NCBI GenBank assembly: GCA_035293845.1
Contig: DATGMB010000168.1
Coordinates: 1-22,829, forward strand
Source: DATGMB01 sp035293845
Lineage (GTDB): Bacteria; Acidobacteriota; Terriglobia; Bryobacterales; Bryobacteraceae
Direction of reading: 5' to 3'
DNA length: 22,829 bases
In this document: positions 13,119 through 22,001 of the stretch, in pieces
How the letters are laid out: each line of letters opens with the position of its first letter
How positions within the stretch are numbered: position 1 is the stretch's first letter
The notes under the pieces: model-generated
The model's input: only the letters and a program-made list of their open reading frames with translations
Database searches by the model: none
What the model was told of the DNA's origin: nothing
Made by a program: the position numbers and the translations under genes

Positions 13119-14099
13119 ATGACACTGCCATTTGCCCTGCTGCGCCGCGCCGTACCGGTATTTCTGGGCCTCATAGCGACCGCGCTTCCGCGGGCGGCCT
13201 CCGCCCAGTCCCTCGCCACATACCCGCTGCCCAACGCCGGTTCCGAGCCCAAAGGCATCGCCGCCGGCCCCGACGGCGCTCTGTGGTTCGCCGAACTCTA
13301 CGGCAACAACATCGGCCGCATCTCGACCTCCGGCGCGATTTCGGAATTCCCGGTGCCGACCTCCGACGCCTATCCCTACTTCCTCGCCGCCGGTCCCGAT
13401 GGCGCCCTGTGGTTTACCGAACTGCGCGGCAATAACATCGGCCGGGTCGCAAAGGACGGCTCCATCACCGAGTACCCCCTGCCCACCGTGCCCGCCTACC
13501 CCTATGGCATTGCGCTCGGCCCGGATGGCGGCCTCTGGTTCACCGAGATGTATGGCAACAACATCGGCCGCATCGGCGCGGATGGCACGATTACGGAATA
13601 CGCTGTGCCCACTACGAACGCGCTGCCCGCCGCCATCGCGCTCGGCCCCGATGGCGCGCTGTGGTTCACGGAGATCGCCGCCGGCCAGATCGGCCGCTGC
13701 GATACGGCCGGCAACATCGTCGAATTCCCGGTTCCTACCGCAGGCTCGCAGCCTTCGAGCATCGCGGCCGGCCCCGATGGCGCGCTGTGGTTTACCGAAT
13801 GGGCCGCGGGACGAATCGGCCGGATGGGCACGGACGGCTCGGCGGTCGAATACCCGCTGCCCTCCGCACCCGCGTTCCCCGCCGGCATCGCTCGCGGCCC
13901 GGACGGCCGCCTCTGGTTCACGGAAGGCCCGCTCAGCGGCCGCGTCGGCGCCATCTCGACCTCGGGTAAAGTGCAGGAATATGCGGTGCCCTCGGCCGGC
14001 CTGTTCCCGAGCTACCCCGCATGGATGGCGGCGGGCCCCGATCAGGCGCTGTGGTTCACGCTGGAGGACGGACGCGTCGCCCGCCTGGCGGCACAGTAG
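13119..14099 (+). CDS. Secreted seven-bladed Vgb/SMP-30-like beta-propeller without histidines
   Basis: 326 aa from the ATG at 13119 (GGAGG 15 nt upstream; GTG codons at 13095 and 13116 are in frame). The signal peptide MTLPFALLRRAVPVFLGLIA ends near A-A-S-A-Q. The mature chain is a run of near-identical blades with core G-P-D-G-A-L-W-F-T-E, then N-N-I-G-R-I, then a G-x-I-T-E-Y-P-(L/V)-P-T strand. Seven cores are seen, and an N-terminal Y-P-L-P strand would close the ring. This is the fold of virginiamycin B (streptogramin) lyase, COG4257. Vgb uses a catalytic histidine and a substrate-contacting histidine. This protein has no histidine at all, so lyase activity is very unlikely. A binding or structural role at the cell surface fits better. 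It converges with the DUF4159 gene, the stops being 5 nt apart. Confidence 0.85.
   Translation: MTLPFALLRRAVPVFLGLIATALPRAASAQSLATYPLPNAGSEPKGIAAGPDGALWFAELYGNNIGRISTSGAISEFPVPTSDAYPYFLAAGPDGALWFTELRGNNIGRVAKDGSITEYPLPTVPAYPYGIALGPDGGLWFTEMYGNNIGRIGADGTITEYAVPTTNALPAAIALGPDGALWFTEIAAGQIGRCDTAGNIVEFPVPTAGSQPSSIAAGPDGALWFTEWAAGRIGRMGTDGSAVEYPLPSAPAFPAGIARGPDGRLWFTEGPLSGRVGAISTSGKVQEYAVPSAGLFPSYPAWMAAGPDQALWFTLEDGRVARLAAQ
13266..14072 (+). repeat. Tandem 126-bp coding repeats (propeller blades)
   Basis: The G codon of the G-P-D-G/Q core recurs at 13266, 13392, 13518, 13644, 13770, 13896 and 14034. The first five steps are exactly 126 bp (42 codons); the last is 138 bp, from four extra residues (S-Y-P-A-W region). 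DNA identity between units is high around GGCCCCGATGGCGC and CTGTGGTT. Confidence 0.85.
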
Positions 14100-14104
14100 C
14101 GCCG

Positions 14105-14947
14105 TCAGTGCGTCATCGCGTACACGACGTAGTTCACGCCGATGCGGATGCCCAGCGCGGAAAACCGCTCCGGGTACTCCGGGTTATCCGCGTGCTCCCA
14201 GGAATCGCCCAGGTCCATGTTGAAGCACATCGCGACCATTACGCGGCCCTTGTCGTCATAGATGGCGCGCCAATGGGGCACGGTGCCGCCGTACTCGAAC
14301 GTCTGCCCGGTCCGCACATACTGCTCGCCCGGCACCTGATAGCGCCCGTCCAGGTCGAACACGCTGTGGAAGATCTGGTCCGGGTTCTCGATCTCGACGA
14401 TCGGCCGGTCCGGAAACACGCGCTGCATGCTGCGCACAAAGACGTCCCACTCCTCGGTGCCATGGAAGTCGTCGCACATGAAGAAGCCGCCGCGCAGCAG
14501 GTACTCCCGCAGCGCCTTGGCCTGAGCATCGGTGAGGTTCCAGTGCCCCACTTCCACCGCGTAGAGCCAGGGCCAGTCGAACTCGTCGCCTTCATCCAGA
14601 TTCACGGGCTGCTCGACCGAGCGCGCGTGGATGCGCGTCAGCCGCCGCAGCGCCGCGCTGAAATGGCGGTCGGAGCGCGGGTAGTCGGTGGTCCAGCTCG
14701 TGTAGCCTTGGGTCCATGGATCGCCGCCGAAGCCGCGCCGCCCCCAGCGTCCGCGTCCGTGAACGCCGGGCATGGTGGGGTACATCAGCCGCGCGAACAC
14801 CCATTCCGTCTTCTCCTGCCAGTCCGGCGGGATCGGGAAATTCGAGTACTCGCGACCCGGATATTCGCGGAAGGGCCGCTGCGCGCACAACGACGCCACG
14901 CACGCCAGGACCGCCGCCGCGCCGAAGAGCCGCCGCCGGGAAGCCAT
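14105..14947 (-). CDS. DUF4159-domain exported protein
   Basis: 280 aa. The start MASRRRLFGAAAVLACVASL then C-A-Q is a signal peptide with an arginine cluster that may use the Tat route. After cleavage come EWVFARLMYPTMPG, W-T-T-D-Y-P-R-S-D-R-H-F, and then DWPWLYAVEVGHWNLTDAQA, LREYLLRGGFFMCDDFHG and the DQIFHSVFDL segment. This is the DUF4159 pattern, an amidotransferase-like Rossmann-type fold often found in bacterial envelope proteins. The molecular role of the family is not established. The W-T-T-D-Y-P-R-S-D motif and the C-D-D-F-H-G turn are the best candidates for a functional site. TATCCT ends 7 nt before the ATG with no Shine-Dalgarno sequence. It shares a short divergent spacer with the SnoaL-like gene. 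Confidence 0.85.
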   Translation of the reverse strand: MASRRRLFGAAAVLACVASLCAQRPFREYPGREYSNFPIPPDWQEKTEWVFARLMYPTMPGVHGRGRWGRRGFGGDPWTQGYTSWTTDYPRSDRHFSAALRRLTRIHARSVEQPVNLDEGDEFDWPWLYAVEVGHWNLTDAQAKALREYLLRGGFFMCDDFHGTEEWDVFVRSMQRVFPDRPIVEIENPDQIFHSVFDLDGRYQVPGEQYVRTGQTFEYGGTVPHWRAIYDDKGRVMVAMCFNMDLGDSWEHADNPEYPERFSALGIRIGVNYVVYAMTH

Positions 14948-14954
14948 TAGCGTG

Positions 14955-14960
14955 AGGATA
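14955..14960 (-). promoter_or_regulatory. -10-like TATCCT directly before the DUF4159 gene (possible leaderless promoter)
   Basis: TATCCT on the minus strand ends 7 nt before the ATG at 14947. The -35 position carries no recognisable box. On the other strand, GAGACT (14991-14996) sits 6 nt before the divergent ATG at 15003, a weaker example of the same layout. Confidence 0.4.
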
Positions 14961-15002
14961 CCACCGCTGGCGCGGGGGCATCGCGTGCGCGAGACTAAGC
15001 GT

Positions 15003-15434
15003 ATGCGCAGCCTCCTGCTCCTTCTCGCCGCCCTGCCGCTGGCCGCCCAGCAAACGCCGGATGCCGCGGTCCGCTCGCTCGTCGCCCGCTACGTCGATGC
15101 GCGCGAGCACCGCGACGCCGCCGCTCTCGCCGCGCTCTTCACCGCCGATGCCGACCAGCTCGTCTCGTCGGGCGAATGGCGGAAGGGGCGGGATGCCGTC
15201 GTGCGCGGCGCGCTCGCCAGCTCCGAGGCCACCGGCGGCCATCGCACGATCGCGGTCGAATCGGTGCGGACGCTCGCACCGGGAGTCGCGCTCGCGGACG
15301 GCCGCTATGAAATCGCCGGCACAGCGGCCGGCCAGACGCGGCACATGTGGACAGCGATCCTCTGCGTCGAGACGCCCGGGGGCTGGCGCATCGCCGCTAT
15401 CCGCAATATGTTGCCGGCCGCCCCGGCGCGCTGA
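15003..15434 (+). CDS. Secreted SnoaL/DUF4440-like (NTF2-fold) protein
   Basis: 143 aa from the ATG at 15003. The longer frame from 14772 overlaps the divergent gene. MRSLLLLLAALPLAAQQTPD is a signal peptide. The body opens with A-V-R-S-L-V-A-R-Y-V-D-A and R-D-A-A-A-L-A-A-L-F-T-A-D-A-D. It continues with G-R-D-A-V-V-R-G-A-L and ends with a W-T-A-I-L-C-V-E-T-P-G-G-W-R-I-A-A-I-R-N-M strand pair. This is the SgcJ/EcaC-type (TIGR02246) or DUF4440 version of the NTF2-like cone fold. Members range from small-molecule enzymes to ligand-binding proteins, and no catalytic assignment is possible here. It converges with atuA, stops 11 nt apart. Confidence 0.8.
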   Translation: MRSLLLLLAALPLAAQQTPDAAVRSLVARYVDAREHRDAAALAALFTADADQLVSSGEWRKGRDAVVRGALASSEATGGHRTIAVESVRTLAPGVALADGRYEIAGTAAGQTRHMWTAILCVETPGGWRIAAIRNMLPAAPAR

Positions 15435-15445
15435 TCGCGTCCCGT

Positions 15446-16776
<1,331 letters not shown>

Positions 16777-16780
<4 letters not shown>

Positions 16781-18372
16781 GGCTGGGGCTCCGTGCCCGC
16801 AGGCGATGCGCCCGTGCTGCAGGCCTCCAAGGCGAACGAAAGCACCTGCCGCGTGTCGAGCGGGTCGATGACCGCATCGCAGTGGCCGCGAGCCGCGGCG
16901 TAGCGCGCGTCGAGCCAGCGCTCGTAATCGGCGCGCGTGCGCTCCACGGCTTCGCGCAGGTCCTCCGGCACCGGTCCGCCTCTTACCTTTTCGAACTCGG
17001 CCGAGTAAAGCGCCATCACCGCGGAATCGCCCTCCATCACGCCGATTCGCGCGGTCGGCCAACTGAATGTGAAATTGGGGTCGAAACCCTGCCCGGCCAT
17101 CGCGTAGTAGCCCGCGCCGCTTGCGTGATTGACGGTCAGGACGATCTTGGGAACGGTCGCGCAGGACATCGTCTCCACCATCTCCGCCCCCGCGCGGATG
17201 ATCCCTTCGCGCTCCGCCTCCGGCCCCACCATGAAGCCCGAGACGTCCTGCACGTAGATCAGCGGCTGGCCGAGCCGTTCGCTGGTCTCGACGAAGTAGG
17301 CCACCTTCCGCGCCGATTCGGTGTAGATGATGCCGCCGATGCGCGGGCGGCCTTCGCCGCGCAGGAAGCCGCGCCGGTTGGCGACGATCGAAACGGGGCG
17401 GCCGCCGAGCCGCGCGTTCGCGCACAACATCTCGGGCGCATATTCCGGCTGGAATTCCGAGTAGTCGCCGGCATCGAAGATGCGGAAGAGAACGTCTTCC
17501 ATTTCGTACGGCAGCCGGTGGTCGGCGGGCAGCACGCCGTAGAGGTCGGAGGGCGCGCGCGCGGGAGCCTGGGCTGCCCCCTCGGGCAGACCGTGGGCCT
17601 GCGGCACCGGCATCAGGCGGAACCGCTCACGGATTTTCGCGAGGCACTCCGCGTCATTGGCCGCCATGTAGTGCGCCACGCCGCTCGATGCCGTATGGAG
17701 CCGCGCTCCGCCCAGCGTTTCCGCGTCGATCGTCTGCCCGGTCGCGCCCTTCACCAGGTTCGGCCCGCCGAGGCCCATGAAGCTGGTGCCTTCGACCATG
17801 AAAATCACGTCGCTCAAGGCCGGCAGGTAGGCGCCGCCCGCGATGCACGGACCCATCACCGCCGCGATCTGCGGGATCCGCAGCCTGCGCCGCATCAGCG
17901 AGTTGTAGAAGAAGATGCGCCCCGCGCCGTACTGGCCGGGGAAGATCCCGTCCTGGTAGGGGAGATTGACGCCCGCCGAATCGACCAGGTAAACGATCGG
18001 CAGCCGGTTGCGCATGGCGATCTCCTGCGCACGCAGGATCTTCGTGATCGTCTCGGGCCACCACGAGCCGGCCTTCACCGTGGCGTCGTTCGCGACGACG
18101 ACCGCGGCGCGTCCTTCGATGCGTCCGAGCCCGGTGACGACACCCGCCGCCGGCGCCTGGCCGTCGTAGCGGTCGTAGGCGATCAGCAAGCCGATTTCGA
18201 GGAAAAAGGCGCCCGGATCGAGCAGCGCCGCAATGCGTTCCCGCGCCGTCATCTTGCCGGCGCGGTGCTGCCGCTCGATGCGCTGCGCGCCGCCGCCCTC
18301 GCGCAGGCGCGCTTCGAGCTTCTGCAACTGTTCGACGAGGAGGCGCATGTGCGCCTGGCGTGCCGCGTCCAT
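16777..18372 (-). CDS. Acyl-CoA carboxylase, carboxyltransferase (beta) subunit, MCC/geranyl-CoA carboxylase type
   Basis: 531 aa, the normal length for methylcrotonyl-CoA or geranyl-CoA carboxylase beta subunits. The N-terminal half has MTARERIAALLDPG (41-54), YLVDSAGVNLPYQDGIFPGQ (128-147), G-P-C-I-A-G-G-A-Y-L-P-A (174-185, oxyanion hole) and GLGGPNLVKGATGQ (200-213). The C-terminal half has VQDVSGFMVG (374-383), NHASGAGYYAMAGQ (415-428, second oxyanion hole) and W-P-T-A-R-I-G-V-M (438-446). It ends with A-V-I-D-P-L-D-T-R-Q-V-L. The subunit moves the carboxyl group from carboxybiotin to an enoyl-CoA. Pairing with AtuA favours a geranyl-CoA-like (AtuC) role, but MCC cannot be excluded by eye. 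No biotin carboxylase/BCCP subunit is in the window. It starts 13 nt after the NIPSNAP stop without a clear Shine-Dalgarno sequence. Confidence 0.93.
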
Positions 18373-18385
18373 CAGGCGCTCTGGG

Positions 18386-18775
18386 CTACTTCAGTTTAGA
18401 GAAATCCGCCGGATCCATGAACACCCGGTCCACGTGCTGCACGATCTTGCCGTTGGCTTCCGATTCGTTTTTGACCTTCACCCATTCCGGGTCGGCGTTA
18501 AATTCCTTCCAGTGTTGCTCCGCGGCTTCGCGGCTGGGGTGGACGAGGATGTAGATCAGCGTGTTGTTCCTGCGGGCCTCATCCTCTGGGACCCAATAGC
18601 CGACGCTTTCCATCCCGTGCCGGTTGAAGATCCGAATCGTGTGGTCGCGGAAGCGGGCTTTGAGCGCTTCCAGCTTGCCTTCGTAACAGGTGTAGGTGCG
18701 GAGTTCGTAGACGCGGTTCTGCGGGAAGGCAAATCCGGCGCAGAGCGCAAGCAGGATCAGAAGATGGCGGGCCAT
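18386..18775 (-). CDS. Exported NIPSNAP-family protein
   Basis: 129 aa. MARHLLILLALCAGFAFPQN is a signal peptide. The mature protein opens with V-Y-E-L-R-T-Y-T-C-Y-E-G-K-L and continues as F-R-D-H-T-I-R-I-F-N-R-H-G-M, V-G-Y-W, then I-Y-I-L-V-H-P-S-R and A-E-Q-H-W-K-E-F. This is the dimeric alpha/beta-barrel NIPSNAP fold (PF07978). The molecular function of the family is unsettled, and bacterial exported versions are mostly uncharacterised. It is the first gene of a tight minus-strand cluster with the carboxyltransferase and atuA. Because it is exported while those are cytosolic, a shared pathway is not obvious. TACACT lies 6 nt before the ATG and there is no Shine-Dalgarno sequence. Confidence 0.9.
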   Translation of the reverse strand: MARHLLILLALCAGFAFPQNRVYELRTYTCYEGKLEALKARFRDHTIRIFNRHGMESVGYWVPEDEARRNNTLIYILVHPSREAAEQHWKEFNADPEWVKVKNESEANGKIVQHVDRVFMDPADFSKLK

Positions 18776-18781
18776 GAGGAT

Positions 18782-18787
18782 AGTGTA
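18782..18787 (-). promoter_or_regulatory. -10-like TACACT directly before the NIPSNAP gene (possible leaderless promoter)
   Basis: TACACT on the minus strand ends 6 nt before the ATG at 18775, placing the expected start of transcription at or beside the A of ATG. No TTGACA-like box lies at a usable distance. Confidence 0.4.
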
Positions 18788-18895
18788 CCCTTGTCACCGC
18801 CACGCAAGGGTCCCGAACCGGCGCTCGCCGCACCCGCTTTTCGGGGGCTAACCGAAATCTCGGTCGAACGTCTACCCGGTTGGCCGCGATTTGGG

Positions 18896-18901
18896 TAGAA
18901 T
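18896..18901 (+). promoter_or_regulatory. -10-like TAGAAT before padR
   Basis: The stretch TTTGGGTAGAATG resembles CTTTGGGGTAGAATG before the secreted propeller gene at 2164. TAGAAT ends 13 nt before the ATG at 18915, giving a leader of roughly 7 nt. It also shows why the ATG at 18900, inside this box, is a less likely start. Confidence 0.35.
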
Positions 18902-18914
18902 GTCTGCCGCCCCT

Positions 18915-19271
18915 ATGCCGAACGAATCGTCCGATCGCATTCAGTTGCTCCAGGGCACCCTGGACATGCTGATCCTGCGCACCCTGCTGTTTGGCCCGGC
19001 GCACGGCCACCAGATCGCCAAACATATTCAGCGCACCACCGACGACTTATTACAGGTGGAGCACGGGTCTCTCTACCCGGCGCTGCACCGGCTGGAGCGC
19101 AAGGGCTGGATCGCGGCCAAATGGGAGCCGGCGGGTAAAGATCTGAAACGCGAATTCAAGTACTACCGTTTGACGCCCGCCGGAAGGAAGCGGCTGACCG
19201 CCGAGGAGTCGAAGTGGAAGAAGCTGACCGGCGCGGTCGCACGGATCATGTGGCCTGCCGGGGAGGGATGA
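18915..19271 (+). CDS. PadR-family transcriptional regulator (acidobacterial ADOP-linked type)
   Basis: 118 aa from the ATG at 18915. In-frame starts at 18900 (ATG) and 18891 (TTG) would add 5-8 residues. The PadR winged-helix pattern is clear: L-L-Q-G-T-L-D-M-L-I-L-R-T-L-L, GPAHGHQIAKHIQ, D-D-L-L-Q-V-E-H-G-S-L-Y-P-A-L-H-R-L-E-R, K-G-W-I-A-A-K-W, and F-K-Y-Y-R-L-T-P-A-G-R-K-R-L, with a short C-terminal dimerisation helix. PadR regulators usually repress a neighbouring transporter and release it on ligand binding. Here the partner is the permease gene that starts 1 nt after the stop. This matches the TIGR03433-type acidobacterial PadR family as I recall it. The ligand is unknown. Confidence 0.93.
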   Translation: MPNESSDRIQLLQGTLDMLILRTLLFGPAHGHQIAKHIQRTTDDLLQVEHGSLYPALHRLERKGWIAAKWEPAGKDLKREFKYYRLTPAGRKRLTAEESKWKKLTGAVARIMWPAGEG

Positions 19272-19272
19272 G

Positions 19273-21918
19273 ATGGGCTGGTGGAGGCGGAAGGATCGCG
19301 AGCGCGATCTGGAGCGTGAGATCCGCTCCGACCTGCAACTGGAGGCTGAGGAGCAGGAGGCCAACGGCCTCTCGCCGCGTGACGCCCGCGATGCCGCCCG
19401 CCGGGCATTCGGCAACGTGACCTGGGTGAAAGAGGAGGTGCGAATCATGTGGGGCTGGACGTTTTGGGAGACGATCTTTCAGGAATTGCGCTACGCCGCG
19501 CGAACACTGCGCAAAACACCGGGCTTTGCCGCGACGGCGTTCCTGACGCTCGCACTCGGGATCGGCGCGGCGACCGCCGTCTTCACCGTCGTGGATTCGG
19601 TCCTGCTCAAGCCGCTCGCGTTTCAGGAGAGCGGACGCCTGGTCGCCTGTTGGGAGCGGGTCCGATTCCTCCGCGATGACGCTACGGGGCCGAATCCCCG
19701 GCACGTCGAAGTCTGGCGCCAGCGCGCGACGGCATTCAGCGGTTTGACGTACCTGCAGTACGCCGCCATGGGGCTGACCCGGGGCGCGGAACACCCCCGC
19801 CTCACCAGCGCGGTGGTCACCATTCCGAACTTCTTCGACATTCTCCAGGTGCACGCCGCTCTGGGCCGCACCTTCGCCCCGGAGGATGGCATTCCCGGCC
19901 ACGATAACGTGGCGGTGGTGACTTACTCCCTGTGGCAGGATCTGTTTCACGGCGATTCCGCAGCCATCGGCGCCACCATCCGCGTCGGCGACGTTTCGCG
20001 CCAGGTAGTCGGCGTCCTTCCCGCGAACTTCCACTTCCCTAGCGGCAGCGCCTTGCGCTCCTTCCGCCGCGCCGGCCAGAGCGTAGGCGCGGCGCCCGAT
20101 CCGGCCATCTTTTTCCCGGTCGCGCTCGATGTTACGAAATTCGTATGGAACGGGAACTACGGCAACTGGGTCACCCTGGGCCGGCTGAATCCGGGCGTCA
20201 CGCTGGCGCAAGCTTCGGCCCAGCTCGACACGATTCAGGCGCAGATCCTCGCCGACCCGGCCTGGCATGCCGATCGACGCCCCGGAGCGCTGTCTGCGTG
20301 GGTGCAGCCGCTGCAGGAAGCCGTCGTAGGCGATTCCCGGACGGCGCTGCTGCTGCTGATGGCCTCCGTGTTGGGACTGATGCTCATCGCCTGCCTGAAT
20401 CTCGCCAACGCCCAACTCAGCCGAGCTCTGGCGCGCAGCCGCGAATCCGCCGTGCGCGCCGCGCTGGGCGCCGCCCGGTGGCGGCTGATCTGGAATGCTC
20501 TGGCGGAGAACCTGCTGCTCGCAGCCGCCGGAGGCGCGGCCGGTATTCTGCTCGCGCGCGCCGCGCTCGATCTCTTCCTGCGCGATACTCCGGTGGGTCT
20601 GCCGCGCCTCTCGGAAGTCCGGCTGAATCCCGGCGTGCTGCTGTTTTCCATTCTGCTCACCGTTGGGGCAAGCGTTCTCTCGGGTGTGGGACCCGCGCTC
20701 CGGCTCCTCGCCGGCGATCCCAAAGCCGCGCTCCAATCGGGCAGCCGGTCGCTCGGAAGCCGCCACGGCAACCGGCTGCGCCGCTGGCTGATCGGTGTTC
20801 AGGTGGCGGGCTCGACCGCGCTGCTGCTCCTCACGGGACTCTTCTCCCGAAGCCTCCTCACGCTGCTGCACGAAGAAAAAGGCTTCGATACTACCCAGAC
20901 CGCTGTCGCCGAGGTTCGGCTCACGCCGCAGAAGTACTCCAAAGACCAGAGCCGGGCCGAATTCGATGACGCGGTCCTCGCCAACCTGCGCGCCATTCCA
21001 GGCGTCCAATCGGCTGCCCTCGTAAGCGCCATGCCGCTCGGCGGCGAATCCTGGATCGAGGCGGTCCAGCGCATGGACAGGCCGCAGCTGGAAACGCCTT
21101 TGATCAATTTCCGCTGGGTCAGCCCCGGATATTTCGAGACCACCCGCCAGCACCTCGTCGCCGGCCGCTTCCTCGAAGAGCGCGACCGCGATCTGCACTC
21201 TGCCGTGCTCTCCGAGAGCGAGGCCAAGGCGCTATGGGAGACCGGCGACCCCATCGGCGGCCAGATCAAAATCGAAGGCCGCGTGTTCACGGTCGTCGGC
21301 GTGGTCGCCGACTCGCACAGCACGTCCCTCAAGACTCCACCGGCCCGCATGGCTTACGTGCACTACAGGGATCGGCCGCCCTTCCCGACTTACTTTCTGA
21401 TTCGCGCCGCGAACGCCGCCGCGCTCGCCTCGTCCATGCGCCAGGCGATCTGGAAGTACGATCCGGAAGTCACCATCGCGCGCGTCAAAACGCTGAACGC
21501 CCAACTCGCGGATTCGGTATCGACGGAGCGATTCGAAAGTCTGGTGCTGCTGGCGTTCGGCGCCGCCGCGCTGCTGCTTTCGATGCTCGGCATCTACGGC
21601 GTGCTCAGCTACTCGGTGGTCACGCGCAAACAGGAAATCGGCGTCCGAATGGCGTTGGGAGCCCGGCGAACCAGCGTCTATGCGCTGGCCTTCGGCGAGG
21701 CCGCCGTGCCGGTCTTGTGCGGCATGGCCGCGGGCATCGCGATGAACTTGGCCGCCGGCCGTGCCATCCGCGATCTGCTCTACGGCGTCCGGCCGATCGA
21801 TCCCGCCGTAATCGCCATTGTGCTCGCTCTGTTCGTGTCCGCGGCGGCGGCAGCCGCGTACCTCCCTGCGCGCCGGGCTGCCTCGGTCGATCCGATGGAG
21901 GCTCTGCGCGCGGATTAA
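19273..21918 (+). CDS. ADOP-family permease (duplicated MacB/FtsX-like)
   Basis: 881 aa. GGAGG at 19262-19266, inside the end of padR, lies 6 nt before the ATG, so the two genes are translationally coupled. A charged N-terminal prefix (about 1-60, with LSPRDARDAARRAFGN) precedes two MacB/FtsX units. TM1 is near 84-108 (TLALGIGAATAVFTVVDSVL), followed by a large periplasmic MacB_PCD-like domain (~115-350) and TM2-4 (about 357-378, 408-430, 456-478). TM5 is near 504-528, with a second periplasmic domain (~530-750) and TM6-8 (about 756-782, 804-826, 843-862). The end S-V-D-P-M-E-A-L-R is the usual MacB-like terminus. No ATPase gene is adjacent, in keeping with the 'orphan permease' label (TIGR03434). 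A role in efflux or lipoprotein/peptide handling is inferred from MacB only. Confidence 0.93.
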   Translation: MGWWRRKDRERDLEREIRSDLQLEAEEQEANGLSPRDARDAARRAFGNVTWVKEEVRIMWGWTFWETIFQELRYAARTLRKTPGFAATAFLTLALGIGAATAVFTVVDSVLLKPLAFQESGRLVACWERVRFLRDDATGPNPRHVEVWRQRATAFSGLTYLQYAAMGLTRGAEHPRLTSAVVTIPNFFDILQVHAALGRTFAPEDGIPGHDNVAVVTYSLWQDLFHGDSAAIGATIRVGDVSRQVVGVLPANFHFPSGSALRSFRRAGQSVGAAPDPAIFFPVALDVTKFVWNGNYGNWVTLGRLNPGVTLAQASAQLDTIQAQILADPAWHADRRPGALSAWVQPLQEAVVGDSRTALLLLMASVLGLMLIACLNLANAQLSRALARSRESAVRAALGAARWRLIWNALAENLLLAAAGGAAGILLARAALDLFLRDTPVGLPRLSEVRLNPGVLLFSILLTVGASVLSGVGPALRLLAGDPKAALQSGSRSLGSRHGNRLRRWLIGVQVAGSTALLLLTGLFSRSLLTLLHEEKGFDTTQTAVAEVRLTPQKYSKDQSRAEFDDAVLANLRAIPGVQSAALVSAMPLGGESWIEAVQRMDRPQLETPLINFRWVSPGYFETTRQHLVAGRFLEERDRDLHSAVLSESEAKALWETGDPIGGQIKIEGRVFTVVGVVADSHSTSLKTPPARMAYVHYRDRPPFPTYFLIRAANAAALASSMRQAIWKYDPEVTIARVKTLNAQLADSVSTERFESLVLLAFGAAALLLSMLGIYGVLSYSVVTRKQEIGVRMALGARRTSVYALAFGEAAVPVLCGMAAGIAMNLAAGRAIRDLLYGVRPIDPAVIAIVLALFVSAAAAAAYLPARRAASVDPMEALRAD

Positions 21919-21938
21919 ACGCTCGGGAGCACCGCGGA

Positions 21939-21968
21939 TTGACAAAGGGGACGCAATTACCCTAATCT
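21939..21968 (+). promoter_or_regulatory. Sigma70-type promoter for the 22002 gene
   Basis: TTGACA (21939-21944) and TAATCT (21963-21968) are spaced by 18 nt. Transcription would start near 21975, giving a leader of about 27 nt that contains the ribosome binding site. It is the best canonical promoter in the window. Confidence 0.65.
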
Positions 21969-21991
21969 CTATCAAGAAAGTCTAGTTTGAC

Positions 21992-21995
21992 GGAG
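21992..21995 (+). promoter_or_regulatory. Ribosome binding site (GGAG) for the 22002 gene
   Basis: GGAG followed by AA lies 6 nt before the ATG at 22002. Together with the promoter just upstream it fixes this start. Confidence 0.7.
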
Positions 21996-22001
21996 AAGCC
22001 C

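Noticed and set aside
13266..14072. Regular 126-bp repeats as a possible CRISPR or satellite array
   Set aside because: The repeats are in frame and encode propeller blades. There are no short direct repeats with unrelated spacers.
13119..14099. Calling the propeller a virginiamycin B lyase (antibiotic resistance gene)
   Set aside because: The protein contains no histidine, while the enzyme's mechanism needs them.
16781..17425. N-terminal extension of the AtuA frame
   Set aside because: It overlaps the carboxyltransferase gene on the same strand. The ATG at 16780 gives the canonical AtuA start and an ATGA coupling.
16882..18399. Open frame of 505 codons on the plus strand opposite the carboxyltransferase gene
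   Set aside because: It is antisense to an unmistakable acyl-CoA carboxylase and its composition (His/Arg/Ala-rich) is not protein-like.
19246..21198. Open frame of 650 codons on the minus strand opposite the ADOP permease
   Set aside because: The sense strand encodes a full permease with all membrane segments. The antisense product has no recognisable motif.
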